45,276 nucleotides of DNA from Planctomycetaceae bacterium (GTDB lineage Bacteria; Planctomycetota; Planctomycetia; Planctomycetales; Planctomycetaceae), in NCBI GenBank assembly GCA_029259845.1, contig JAJDEI010000252.1, positions 1-45,276 on the forward strand. Direction: 5' to 3'. Made by a program: the position numbers and the translations under genes. The notes beneath the pieces were generated by a model. The model was not told where the DNA came from, ran no database searches, and saw only the letters and a list, made by a program, of their open reading frames with translations. Each line of letters opens with the position of its first letter. Position 1 is the first letter of the stretch. Below are positions 17,271-25,497 of the stretch, piece after piece.

Positions 17271-19055
17271 ATGATGTCCGATGCTCCCACTGCTGAGACC
17301 ACGAAAGACGCAGGACCATCTTCGGGCGAATCGTCGTCACAAGTGGATCGCGACCGTCAGTTGATCAACCGGGCGACGCAGCAGGGCACCGGGTCGCTGT
17401 TCTGGGCCTTTGCGAAACTGTCCGGACCGGGATGGCTGCAGAGTGCGATCACCCTCGGCGGCGGGTCGCTGGCGGGGAGCCTGTACCTCGGCGTGTTGGC
17501 CGGATTCGGGCTGATGTGGCTGCAGCCACTCGCCATGATTCTGGGCGTGATCATGCTCTCGGCGATCGGGTACGTCACCCTCTCCACCGGCGAGCGGCCG
17601 TTTGCGGCGATCAACCGGCATGTCAGCCCGGTCCTTGGCTGGGCGTGGCTCATCGCCACGGTGATGGCCAACATGGTGTGGTGCATGCCGCAGTTCGCCC
17701 TCGGCACGGCCGCACTTCGCCAAAACCTGTCGCCGGGCGGCATCGGGGCCATGCCGGGGCAGAGCGGGCAAGTGGTCTGCGTGGCGGCCCTGTTTCTCGT
17801 CGCGGGGACGATCGTCTGGTTCTACGACTCCGGCAGTTGGGGGATCAAGTTGTTTGAACTGATCCTCAAGGGGATGGTCGGTCTCGTGGTGATCTGCTTT
17901 TTCGGCGTTGTCGTCAAGATGTCGCTCAGCACGCAGGGTCTCGAATGGGGCCGCATCTTCGCCGGATTCATCCCCGATTTCAGTCTGCTGAAGGAGCCGT
18001 CTCCCGCCTTCGCCGACACCCTCGCACAGACCGGTGCCTTCGCGGACTACTGGAGAAACCTCATCGTGACCGAGCAACAGAAGGTGATGATCACCGCCGC
18101 CGCGACGGCGGTCGGCATCAACATGACCTTTCTGCTGCCGTACTCCATGCTGGCCCGCGGCTGGGACCGCGACTTTCGCGGACTGGCGATTTTCGATCTG
18201 GCGACCGGGCTGTTCATCCCGTTCATGCTGGCGACAAGCTGCGTGGTCATCGCCTCCGCCACGCAGTTTCATGCCCAGCCCGCTGCCGGCCTTGTCGATG
18301 ACGCCGCTGTCCCCGCCCCCAACCTGGTCGGCGGTTACAACAAACTGCTCGATGCCCGTCTCAAGCAGGAGAACGGCAACCTCATCGGTGCCTTGCAGCG
18401 AACCAGCCAATCCGAGAACGCCGCCCCTACGGAGAGAGAGGCCGCCGCGGCCCAGCTCCAGGGATTGCGCGACAACTTGCCGCTGGGCGACCGCACGCTG
18501 GCGGCGATGATCGTGCGGCGGGATGCGTTCAATCTGGCCGACTCGCTCAAGAAGCTGGTCGGTCCGGGGACGGCTCAGTACGTGTTTGGCGTGGGCGTGT
18601 TGGGCATGGCGGTCTCCACGATCATCATCCTCATGCTGATCAACGGCTTCGCTGTCTGCGAAGCTCTCGGCCTTCCGGACAAGGGGCTGCCGCGCCGTCT
18701 GGGGGCGCTGCTGGCCGGTGCGGTGGGAGCGACCGGCCCGTTCCTCTGGAAAGGAGACGCCAAGTTCTGGCTTGCCGTGCCGACGTCCATGTTCGGCATG
18801 GTGCTGCTGCCGATCGCCTACGTGACGTTCTTTTTCATGATGAACTCGAAAGGCCTGATGGGGCCAAACATGCCCCGCGGCTGCAAGCGCGTGCTCTGGA
18901 ACGTGCTGATGCTCATCGCCGTCAGCATGGCCACCTTCGGCAGCTACTGGAGCATCAAATCCAGCGACTACGCGATCGTCGGCTACGCCGGCGTGGGCGG
19001 CCTGATCCTGCTCGCCGTGATCGTGCACTTCGTGCGGAAACCGACCAGTTCATAG
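17271..19055 (+). CDS. Nramp-like membrane transporter lacking the canonical metal-site motif
   Basis: 594 residues with about 11-12 transmembrane helices. The first membrane block (KLSGPGWLQSAITLGGGSLA, ~49-68) aligns in pattern with the Nramp TM1 signature (GPG...A...DPGN), but the metal-binding DPGN is replaced by LGGGS. The TM6-like block (AVGINMTFLLPYSMLARGWD) has LPYS where Nramp metal transporters have MPH. Both halves of the metal site are therefore altered and the substrate may differ. Residues ~340-420 form an inserted soluble region with Gln/Ala-rich helices (ENAAPTEREAAAAQLQGLRD). ATG at 17274 is an alternative start. The gene is followed by a long palindromic element, with no partner gene in an operon. 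Confidence 0.75.
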   Translation: MMSDAPTAETTKDAGPSSGESSSQVDRDRQLINRATQQGTGSLFWAFAKLSGPGWLQSAITLGGGSLAGSLYLGVLAGFGLMWLQPLAMILGVIMLSAIGYVTLSTGERPFAAINRHVSPVLGWAWLIATVMANMVWCMPQFALGTAALRQNLSPGGIGAMPGQSGQVVCVAALFLVAGTIVWFYDSGSWGIKLFELILKGMVGLVVICFFGVVVKMSLSTQGLEWGRIFAGFIPDFSLLKEPSPAFADTLAQTGAFADYWRNLIVTEQQKVMITAAATAVGINMTFLLPYSMLARGWDRDFRGLAIFDLATGLFIPFMLATSCVVIASATQFHAQPAAGLVDDAAVPAPNLVGGYNKLLDARLKQENGNLIGALQRTSQSENAAPTEREAAAAQLQGLRDNLPLGDRTLAAMIVRRDAFNLADSLKKLVGPGTAQYVFGVGVLGMAVSTIIILMLINGFAVCEALGLPDKGLPRRLGALLAGAVGATGPFLWKGDAKFWLAVPTSMFGMVLLPIAYVTFFFMMNSKGLMGPNMPRGCKRVLWNVLMLIAVSMATFGSYWSIKSSDYAIVGYAGVGGLILLAVIVHFVRKPTSS

Positions 19056-19082
19056 CAAGAGGCCCGGCTGACGTACGAGTTT

Positions 19083-19203
19083 GGGTAGCACGGGTTGTCC
19101 CAACCCGTGTCGCATCGCGACAAGAAGCCTCTGGGCGAATCGTCCGGTCAAGGGCAAGCTTCTTGCCGCTGCGCGGCACCGGTTGGGACAACCGGTGCTA
19201 CCC
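19083..19203. repeat. 121-bp palindromic element
   Basis: Outer arms are GGGTAGCACGGGTTGTCCCA... and, at the right end, the complement of GGGTAGCACCGGTTGTCCCA..., about 31 bases each with few mismatches. Inner arms pair CGACAAGAAGC with GCTTCTTGCCG. The whole can fold into one long hairpin downstream of the Nramp-like stop. It looks like a non-autonomous repeat (REP/MITE type). Confidence 0.85.
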
Positions 19204-19276
19204 GACGGGTGGCTCAAGACCAACCTTCGGAATATCTACCCGATCTAGATATAATAGTCATTTGAGAGCGAGGCCA

Positions 19277-20194
19277 ATGGTAGCAGAAGAGCGACGCCTG
19301 CGATTGAAGGTGCCACGCCCACTCTGGCTGGGCGTGGTCGCCGCGCTGCTGATTCTGCTTGCCGTCGTGTTGCCGGTGTGGCTGCCCTACGCACGGGCGC
19401 AGAAGACTGCGGCATTGCTACGGGACGCGGGGTTCGACGTGAGTCTGGAGCGGCGAGGCCCAGAATGGCTTTCTGACTGGCTGGCCTCCAACCCCCGCCT
19501 CGATGATCTCCTCGGGGAGCTACTGGAGACGGAGTTCAGCAGCATCTTGCTTGTTGCTGCCGAGGAGGCTGAGGCACTTGAGAAGCGAGACTTGTCCCTG
19601 CTGCGGCGGGTTGACGATCTCACATTCCTCGGACTCATGGGATTGCAGGTCGGCGACCGTGATTTCGAGCATTTCCGACATCTCCAGTCCCTGGAGGCGC
19701 TTATCCTGAGCGGCGTATCGTTCACGGACCGGTCCATCTCACTGATCTCGGAGTTCAAGCATCTAGAGACGCTTGGATTGGTCGACTGCGACTTTAAGAA
19801 TGTGAGGCAACCACTGAATCTGCCAGAGCTGAACTATCTGGACCTTGGAGGAGTCAACGTTCGCAACGAAGATTTGGCACGACTTAGCGACTTGGTACGA
19901 ATTAGCGACTTGCCCAAGTTGACGATGCTCTTTCTCAGCGACACGTCGATTACCGATGACGGTCTCGTCCACCTCCAACAATTGGATCAACTTCGGGTAA
20001 TCACTTTCAGCGGCACGCCGATTACGGACGAGGGGTTGATGCATCTCACTTCCCTCAAGTCCCTCACGGATATTGTTGCATGGAACACGCACATTACGAA
20101 AGAGGGGGCTCGTCGGTTCGTGGAAGCGGTACCGCGGGCCGTGGTTAATCTGGGCGATGACGGCACAGTCCGCGGGGCGGACTACGAGAAATGA
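19277..20194 (+). CDS. Leucine-rich-repeat membrane protein
   Basis: 305 residues from MVAEERRLRLKV; the frame is open further upstream but runs back into the palindromic element. One N-terminal transmembrane helix (~16-36: LWLGVVAALLILLAVVLPVW) is followed by an acidic helical segment. From ~115 come repeated LRR units of ~24 residues of the type DLTFLGLMGLQV, SLEALILSGVSFTD, HLETLGLVDCDF, ELNYLDLGGVNV, KLTMLFLSDTSITDDGL and QLRVITFSGTPITDEGL. These are the GALA/internalin-like LRRs common in planctomycetes. Probably anchored in a membrane with the LRR face in the periplasm; ligand unknown. Confidence 0.82.
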   Translation: MVAEERRLRLKVPRPLWLGVVAALLILLAVVLPVWLPYARAQKTAALLRDAGFDVSLERRGPEWLSDWLASNPRLDDLLGELLETEFSSILLVAAEEAEALEKRDLSLLRRVDDLTFLGLMGLQVGDRDFEHFRHLQSLEALILSGVSFTDRSISLISEFKHLETLGLVDCDFKNVRQPLNLPELNYLDLGGVNVRNEDLARLSDLVRISDLPKLTMLFLSDTSITDDGLVHLQQLDQLRVITFSGTPITDEGLMHLTSLKSLTDIVAWNTHITKEGARRFVEAVPRAVVNLGDDGTVRGADYEK

Positions 20195-20245
20195 CAACCT
20201 CGGAATCTCGTGGCCTTCTGGTGCCCGCCTTGGTAAACTAAACGC

Positions 20246-20506
20246 ATGAGCACAACCGTCAGTTATCTCGACCGCCTGCTGGAACCGGTCACGGAGGCGT
20301 TTACGCCCGAGTTGGCGGACCGGCTGGCCAACTTGCAGGCCGACCCGGAGTTGGCGGAGCAGATCGAAGACCTCCGCCAAAAGGCGAACGCCGGCACGCT
20401 CAGTCCCGACGAAGATGCAGCCTACAAGGAATTCGTCGAGGCGCTGGATGTGATCTCGATTCTCCGGGCGAAGGCCCGACGTTTCCTGGCTCAGCACGCG
20501 GAGTAG
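20246..20506 (+). CDS. Small conserved helical protein
   Basis: 86 residues, helical and acidic: YLDRLLEPVTEAFTPELADR ... DLRQKANAGTLSPDEDAAYK ... FVEALDVISILRAKARRFLA. From memory this pattern is a widespread small protein that usually precedes an HNH endonuclease gene. Here the expected partner start (ATGGACGCGGCT, 20508) is present two bases after the stop, but the following frame has no HNH motif and ends at 20717, so the nuclease appears lost or replaced. Function unknown. Confidence 0.7.
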   Translation: MSTTVSYLDRLLEPVTEAFTPELADRLANLQADPELAEQIEDLRQKANAGTLSPDEDAAYKEFVEALDVISILRAKARRFLAQHAE

Positions 20507-20914
20507 CATGGACGCGGCTGGGCCACCCGCTGTTGCCAACGTCAAGAATGTAACGACTGCCTTCGGGACAGATGATCCGTGCCTATCCGTGGTTCTGATC
20601 TTCTGTTTTCGGATGCGGCTCGGTCGCCCTGGGCTCATCCGTTCGATTCTTGGTGATCAATCGCCTCCTGATTGGTGTGCGGCTCAGCGTGTGCGGGAAC
20701 CAAGCATTTCCGGCTGATTCTGCCGGTCGGGACTTGAGGGAAAATGCTCGTCTTGACCAAATCGGCGGGGTGTGCACAATACGGCACCTCGGCCACGGAA
20801 CGGTCGGGCGGTTTTGAGACCAAACATTGATGCCCTTCGGGGCGATTCCCGCAGGCCAAGCGGTGCTTCGGCACCAGCGACCGCCAGACCGGCAAGCAAA
20901 GGAGTGCGAAGGCC
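20507..20914 (+). other. Leader/promoter region of the ompH-lpx cluster
   Basis: 408 bases without a convincing gene. It contains a possible promoter at 20753-20780. At 20863-20876 there is a short stable hairpin (GGTGC-TTCG-GCACC) in the presumed 5' untranslated region, ~40 bases before the GTG start of the chaperone gene. A weak open frame at 20508-20717 shows no family pattern. Confidence 0.5.
20753..20780 (+). promoter_or_regulatory. Possible sigma70-type promoter
   Basis: TTGACC (20753-20758) and CACAAT (20775-20780) are separated by 16 bases, a near-consensus -35/-10 pair upstream of the envelope cluster. Pattern match only. Confidence 0.35.
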
Positions 20915-21526
20915 GTGAAGAAGCTCATCGTAGGTGCAATGGCGGTCGCCATGGTGGCGAGCCTGTTCGTCGTTTCCGGTAAAATCCAGGGCCAGCAAAG
21001 CCCCGCGGGCGGCAAAGACCTGCCCCACAAAGTCGGCCTGATCGACATGGCCCAGGTGTTCAAGGACTACGAAAAGTTCAAGACACTCCGCGAGGAACTG
21101 CAGGCCAAGATCGAGCAAAGCGACACACAAGCCAAACAGATGCTCGCCGAAATGCAGGCGCTGCAGGAACAGGCCAAGAGCGGCCAGCTCAAGCAGGGCA
21201 GCCCCGAATATCAGCAGATCGAAGGGCAGCTCATCACCAAAAAGGGCCAGCTCGAAGCCTTCCGCCAGGTGCAGCAGCGCGAATTCCTGCGGAAAGAATC
21301 GGAAATCTACAAGCAGGTCTACCTGGAAGTGCAGGACATGGTCTCCAAGTTCGCTGAGCACTTTAATTACACGCTCATTGTCCGCTTCAATCGCAGCAAA
21401 GTCGATGAAGCGGAGAACCCCCAGGAAGTCATCCAGAGCATGAACCGCCAGGTCGTCTACCACCGCGGCCAGGATGATATCACCCCGCGGATCGTCGATG
21501 CCCTCAACGGTTCGTACAAGCAGTAA
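20915..21526 (+). CDS. OmpH/Skp-family periplasmic chaperone
   Basis: 203 residues from a GTG start (GTGAAGAAGCTC), with AGGAG about ten bases upstream. A signal peptide (MKKLIVGAMAVAMVASLFVV) is followed by KVGLIDMAQVFKDYEKFKTL, the OmpH signature strand. Then comes a long Gln/Lys/Glu-rich coiled coil (~60-140: REELQAKIEQSDTQAKQMLA ... GQLEAFRQVQQREFLRKESE) and a C-terminal strand region (NYTLIVRFNRSKVD). It is a trimeric holdase for outer-membrane proteins in the periplasm. Followed by a strong intrinsic terminator and then lpxC and lpxA, a typical Gram-negative envelope neighbourhood. Confidence 0.88.
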   Translation: MKKLIVGAMAVAMVASLFVVSGKIQGQQSPAGGKDLPHKVGLIDMAQVFKDYEKFKTLREELQAKIEQSDTQAKQMLAEMQALQEQAKSGQLKQGSPEYQQIEGQLITKKGQLEAFRQVQQREFLRKESEIYKQVYLEVQDMVSKFAEHFNYTLIVRFNRSKVDEAENPQEVIQSMNRQVVYHRGQDDITPRIVDALNGSYKQ

Positions 21527-21562
21527 GCGAGCCTTTCGGCGCGACCCTTCCCGGAAACAGAT

Positions 21563-21600
21563 CGCACGGACAGATCGTCGCATCTGTCCGTGCGTTTTTT
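21563..21600 (+). terminator. Rho-independent terminator after ompH
   Basis: Stem CGCACGGACAGAT / ATCTGTCCGTGCG with a short loop (CGTCGC), followed directly by six T. 37 bases after the chaperone stop; implies that lpxC has its own promoter or depends on read-through. Confidence 0.9.
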
Positions 21601-21604
21601 CTCG

Positions 21605-21679
21605 TTGACGCGTTGATCCGCTCATCGGCGAATCAATCGAATCACCATGTCAACGATTCAACGATTCAACGATTCAACG
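21605..21679. repeat. GTTGATTC-type repeats before lpxC
   Basis: GTTGACGCGTTGATC at the left and four tandem copies of the nine-base unit (TCAACGATT) at the right, ending at the lpxC ATG. The arms are complementary. The motif matches the gaps at 10242 and 22613. No Shine-Dalgarno is visible because the repeat occupies that position. Confidence 0.8.
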
Positions 21680-22606
21680 ATGTCCAGGCGCCAGCGGACC
21701 ATTGCGCGAGAGGCGAGTGTGAGCGGCATCGGCCTGTTTCATGGGGCCGATGTCACGCTGCGGTTCCGGCCCGCGCCGGAAAACCATGGAATCGCCTTTC
21801 AGCGAACGGACCTCAGCGACGACGTTGTGGTCCCCGCGCTGATCGGCTATGCCGTTTCGCAAGCGCGGCGGACGGCAATCGCCCATCGCGGCGTGACCAT
21901 CGAGACGGTTGAACATGTGATGGCCGCGCTGGCGGGCCTGCAGGTCGACAACTGCCTCGTGCAACTGGACGCCCCCGAGCCTCCGGCCGGTGATGGCTCG
22001 GCCCGGCATTTCGCCGACGCGATCGTGGAAGCGGGCATCGATCAGCAAACTGAACGGCGGGTCCAACTCACCGTGCGGAACAAGGCGTACCTGTTCTCAC
22101 TCGACCGTCACGAGGAGATCTCGGTCGTCCCCAACAACCACGGCAGCTACCGGCTGACCTACGAGCTTGACTACGGGCACCCGCACCTTCCCCCGCAAAC
22201 GGCGACCGTCGAATCGACGCCTCAAGCGTTTCTGGATGAGATCGCGTTCGCGCGCACCTTCGTCCTCGAAGAAGAAGTGCACGCCCTGCAGGCGCAAGGG
22301 TTCGGACGACGCATGACGCCGCAGAACCTGCTGGTCTTTGGTTCGGATGGGCCGGTCGACAATCATCTGCACACCCCCGACGAGTGTGCCCGGCACAAAT
22401 TATTGGACTGCATCGGCGATCTGGCCCTGATCGGCTGCGACCTGCGCGGCGACGTGTTCGCCCGTCGGAGCGGACATCGGCACAACCGCGAACTGGTTCG
22501 CGACCTGCTCGTCACGCATCCCCACATCGGGCCGGACATCCGCCGGCAAAACCTCGCCCTGGACTTCGCCGCCGCATCGGCCCGCCCGGTCCGGATGGTG
22601 GGCTGA
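21680..22606 (+). CDS. lpxC: UDP-3-O-acyl-N-acetylglucosamine deacetylase
   Basis: 308 residues from MSRRQRTIAREASVSGIGLF; the in-frame ATG at 21647 would translate the repeat (STIQRFNDST) and is not preferred. LpxC carries out the committed, zinc-dependent deacetylation step of lipid A synthesis. Visible active-site pieces are TVEHVMAALAGLQVDN (Glu-His), DGSARHF, HKLLDCIGDLALIG (His and Asp ligands) and SGHRHNREL (catalytic His). Length is that of a stand-alone LpxC, without a FabZ fusion. It precedes lpxA by 162 bases. Its presence argues for a lipopolysaccharide-containing outer membrane. Confidence 0.94.
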   Translation: MSRRQRTIAREASVSGIGLFHGADVTLRFRPAPENHGIAFQRTDLSDDVVVPALIGYAVSQARRTAIAHRGVTIETVEHVMAALAGLQVDNCLVQLDAPEPPAGDGSARHFADAIVEAGIDQQTERRVQLTVRNKAYLFSLDRHEEISVVPNNHGSYRLTYELDYGHPHLPPQTATVESTPQAFLDEIAFARTFVLEEEVHALQAQGFGRRMTPQNLLVFGSDGPVDNHLHTPDECARHKLLDCIGDLALIGCDLRGDVFARRSGHRHNRELVRDLLVTHPHIGPDIRRQNLALDFAAASARPVRMVG

Positions 22607-22612
22607 AAGGGG

Positions 22613-22745
22613 TGATTCGTTAATTTGCTGATTTGTTGATTCGTGTCGATTGGATATGGCGTCTTGCTGAGTGCCGCAAGCGGTACCTCCCTGCAGTCGG
22701 AGCTTCGTCAACATGTTTGGGTGAGTCAACGAATCAATCAGTCAA
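22613..22745. repeat. GTTGATTC-type repeats in lpxC-lpxA spacer
   Basis: The left side carries GTGATTCGTTAATTTGCTGA and TTTGTTGATTCG. The right side carries GTCAACGAATCAATCAGTCA. The two are complementary and enclose ~70 bases of ordinary sequence, so the spacer could fold into an imperfect hairpin ahead of lpxA. Confidence 0.7.
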
Positions 22746-22768
22746 CTAACCGCAGCAAGGACGTTGCC

Positions 22769-23614
22769 ATGTCTGGACGCATTTCACCGCTTTCGGAAAT
22801 CGACCCCCGTGCCGAGCTCGCGTCGAATGTGACTGTCGGGCCGTTTTGCGTGATTGGGCCGCAGGTGACTCTCGGTGACGGCTGTACGCTCGACAGCCAT
22901 GTCTCGCTGACCGGGCTTTGTCGGATCGGGGAGAACAACCGCTTCTGGCCCGGGTGTGTGATCGGAGGCGAGCCGCAGGATAAGAGCTATCACGGGGGAG
23001 ACACGCGGGTCGAAATCGGCAACGGCAATCAGTTCCGCGAAGGCGTGACCGTCAACCGAGGGGCAGACAAAGAAGACGGCTGCACGCGGATCGGCAGCCG
23101 GAATCTGCTGATGTCCAATGCGCATGTCGCCCACAATTGCCACGTGTTCGACGACACGATTTTGGTCAACGGCGTGCTATTGGGCGGGCACGTTCACGTG
23201 CAGGACCGGGCGATTGTCTCCGGCAACACGGTCGTCCATCACTTCTCGACGATCGGAACGCTCGCCTTTGTGAGCGGCGGCTGCCGGGTCCCTCACGATG
23301 TTCCCCCCTACATGCTGGCCGCCGGCAGCGACAACCCGCAAATTCGCACATTAAACATCGTCGGCATGCGCCGGGCCGGAATCCCCGAGCCGACGGTGCG
23401 GCTGATCAAGCAGGCGTTCCGCATGCTGTACCGCGAACACAAACCGCTGGCGACCATCCAGGAGCACTTCCACGCCGAACTGGAGGGCGTGCTGCCGATG
23501 GAACTGATGAAACTGCTGACGTTCATTGAGAACCAACGCAAAGGCAAAATGGGCCGCGGGCGCGAAGCAGTCCGCATGGAGGAAAACGACTCCTCCGAGG
23601 TACAGGCTGCGTGA
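22769..23614 (+). CDS. lpxA: Acyl-ACP:UDP-GlcNAc O-acyltransferase
   Basis: 281 residues from MSGRISPLSEIDPRAELASN. Left-handed beta-helix hexapeptide repeats run from ~8 to ~190 (VTVGPFCVIGPQVTLGDGCT, RIGSRNLLMSNAHVAHNCHV). The catalytic His lies in NAHVAHNC, followed by GGHVHVQDRAIVSG, VHHFSTIGTLAFVSGG and DVPPYMLAAG. A C-terminal helical domain (NIVGMRRAGIPEPTVRLIKQ) completes the LpxA type rather than LpxD. It catalyses the first step of lipid A synthesis. The last ~20 residues (GRGREAVRMEENDSSEVQAA) are an unconserved tail. The Gfo/Idh/MocA gene follows after 66 bases. Confidence 0.93.
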   Translation: MSGRISPLSEIDPRAELASNVTVGPFCVIGPQVTLGDGCTLDSHVSLTGLCRIGENNRFWPGCVIGGEPQDKSYHGGDTRVEIGNGNQFREGVTVNRGADKEDGCTRIGSRNLLMSNAHVAHNCHVFDDTILVNGVLLGGHVHVQDRAIVSGNTVVHHFSTIGTLAFVSGGCRVPHDVPPYMLAAGSDNPQIRTLNIVGMRRAGIPEPTVRLIKQAFRMLYREHKPLATIQEHFHAELEGVLPMELMKLLTFIENQRKGKMGRGREAVRMEENDSSEVQAA

Positions 23615-23680
23615 CCTCTTCCTCGTTGACAGAGTCTGAGGCCGTGACCGCCGAATCCGAAAGCCACTGAGGACGAGATC

Positions 23681-24754
23681 ATGAAGCCGCTGCGTTATGT
23701 GGTTGTGGGAGTCGGAGCGCTGGGACGCCATCATGCCCGCATCGCGCAGGGTCTGGACGGCGTCGAACTCGCGGCGGTCGCCGAGCCGAACTCAGAACAG
23801 GGAAAAACAGTCGCTAACGATCTCGGGACCCGCTGGGTGGGCGACTACCGTCAGGTCATCGACTCGGCCGATGCGGCGTCCATCGTCGTGCCCACAACGT
23901 TGCACCGGCGGATCACCGCCGACTTCATCGATCGCGGCATTCCCGTGCTGGTGGAGAAACCGTTGGCCCGCAATGCCCAAGAGGGACGCGCGCTGGTGGC
24001 CGCCGCCGAGAGTACGGGCACGAGCCTTCAGGTCGGACACATCGAACGCTTCAACCCGGCGTTTCAAGAGATGGCCGCCCGCGTGACCGCACCCAAATAC
24101 ATGCGAGCCGAGCGGTTCAGCCCTTATGCGTTTCGGTCGATGGACATCAGTGCCGTCCACGATTTAATGATCCATGACATCGACCTCGTGCTCACGTTGG
24201 CAGCTTCGCCGGTGGTGGCGGTCGAAGCGTTTGGCATTTGCGTGCTGGGCGGACACACGGATGTTGTGCAGGCGCGGCTCAAATTCGCCAGCGGCTGCGT
24301 CGCCGATCTGTCTGCGAACCGTGTGAACCCCGACTTCCGCCGCACGCTGCAAGTCTGGTCCGCCGGCGGTTGCGTCACCGCCGACCTTCAGACCCGCGAA
24401 GTCGCGCACTATCGTCCCTCGGACCGGCTGCTGCGCGGGGACCTGCCGCACACGCTGGCCATGCAACCGGGAGCCGACATCCCCGCACTGAAAGAGGCCG
24501 TGTTCGGTGAGTTCATCGGAACCGAGCAGCCGCCGATTGAGGACTGCGACCAATTGACTGCCGAAATTGGCCACTTCGTCGATTGCGTGCGGACTGGCCG
24601 AACGCCGATGATCGACGGCCGCGCCGGATTGGCCGCGCTGGAGGTCGCTGAGCAAATCACCGACTGCGTTGCCTCACACGCCTGGAACGGCAACGCCGCC
24701 GGACCGGTCGGCCCGCACGTGGGTCACACCGCCGCAATCTCACGGGCCGCCTGA
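23681..24754 (+). CDS. Gfo/Idh/MocA-family oxidoreductase
   Basis: 357 residues. N-terminal Rossmann fold with VVGVGALGRHHARI (GxGxxG, 9-16), then VPTTLHR, the family EKP (92-94) and GHIERFNPAFQ. The catalytic-site block is SAVHDLMIHDIDL (H165). These are NAD(P)-dependent sugar dehydrogenases or reductases. Position directly after lpxC-lpxA suggests action on a nucleotide sugar of lipid A. In some bacteria a Gfo/Idh/MocA enzyme (GnnA) beside lpxA oxidises the 3-OH of UDP-GlcNAc so that a transaminase (GnnB) can install a 3-amino group. No GnnB-like gene is visible here, so this is only a hypothesis. ~30 unconserved residues form the C-terminus. Confidence 0.85.
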   Translation: MKPLRYVVVGVGALGRHHARIAQGLDGVELAAVAEPNSEQGKTVANDLGTRWVGDYRQVIDSADAASIVVPTTLHRRITADFIDRGIPVLVEKPLARNAQEGRALVAAAESTGTSLQVGHIERFNPAFQEMAARVTAPKYMRAERFSPYAFRSMDISAVHDLMIHDIDLVLTLAASPVVAVEAFGICVLGGHTDVVQARLKFASGCVADLSANRVNPDFRRTLQVWSAGGCVTADLQTREVAHYRPSDRLLRGDLPHTLAMQPGADIPALKEAVFGEFIGTEQPPIEDCDQLTAEIGHFVDCVRTGRTPMIDGRAGLAALEVAEQITDCVASHAWNGNAAGPVGPHVGHTAAISRAA

Positions 24755-24788
24755 AACACATTGGGCCCGCGCGACAGACGGGTCGTGG

Positions 24789-25298
24789 TTAGTCGTTCAG
24801 CTCATCGATCGCGGCTCGGACTTCGTCGACGTGACCGGCGACTTTGACTTTCGGCCAGGCGGCGGCGATCTTGCCCTGCTTGTTGATCAGAAACGTCGCC
24901 CGCTGGATGCCCATGTACGTTTTGCCGTAGTTCTTTTTCTCGAGCCAGACGCCATACTTCTCGCACACCTGATGCTCTTCATCGGCGAGCAGCGGGAAGG
25001 GCAGGTCGAACTTGGCGGCGAACTTCTCGTGAGAGGCGAGGCTGTCTTTGCTCACACCCAGCACGACGGTGTCTTTGCGTTGGAGGGCCGCCATGTTGTC
25101 ACGGAAGTCGCATGCTTCGGTGGTGCAGCCGGGTGTGTTGTCACGCGGATAGAAATAGAGCACAACGTTCTTCTCACCCTTGAACTGGCTGAGGCGGACC
25201 TTTCCGTCCGGGACCGCCGGCAACGTGAACGCGGGAGCCCGCCCGCCGACCTTGGGCATCGAGGTTTCTGGCATGGTTGAATTCGTTCTGGATTTCAT
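24789..25298 (-). CDS. bcp: Thioredoxin-dependent thiol peroxidase (BCP/PrxQ)
   Basis: 169 residues from the ATG at 25298 (a later ATG at 25274 gives 161, closer to the usual ~155). Peroxiredoxin core: APAFTLPAVPDGKVRLSQFK, VVLYFYPRDNTPGCTTEACD with peroxidatic C58 and resolving C63 five residues on, the PrxQ arrangement. Then comes VLGVSKDSLASHEKFAAKFD, FPLLADEEHQVCEKYGVW and RATFLINKQGKI. It reduces H2O2 and organic peroxides in the cytoplasm using thioredoxin. It converges on the Gfo/Idh/MocA gene with 34 bases between the stops. Confidence 0.93.
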   Translation of the reverse strand: MKSRTNSTMPETSMPKVGGRAPAFTLPAVPDGKVRLSQFKGEKNVVLYFYPRDNTPGCTTEACDFRDNMAALQRKDTVVLGVSKDSLASHEKFAAKFDLPFPLLADEEHQVCEKYGVWLEKKNYGKTYMGIQRATFLINKQGKIAAAWPKVKVAGHVDEVRAAIDELND

Positions 25299-25497
25299 GG
25301 GGTCACATTCGTGACCGCCCTTTGTAATAACCGCCCAGTGGTGATGCAATTGCACGCACAAGCGATGACCAATCACCCACTCCCCAAACGCCGGATCACC
25401 CCCCGGGGTGGCCCAGCCGACACGGCTGGGTTGCAAAGCGACAAGAGACCCCACACTCCGCGACCGGACATTCAAGACAGGTTAGAATCTAAACTGC

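Noticed and set aside
17337..19028. 563-residue minus-strand open frame opposite the Nramp-like gene
   Set aside because: The product is hydrophilic and Asp/His/Gly-rich, mirroring a clear polytopic membrane protein on the other strand.
20508..20717. 69-residue open frame after the small conserved protein
   Set aside because: Only its first residues look gene-like; the rest has no pattern and runs into the presumed leader of the chaperone gene.
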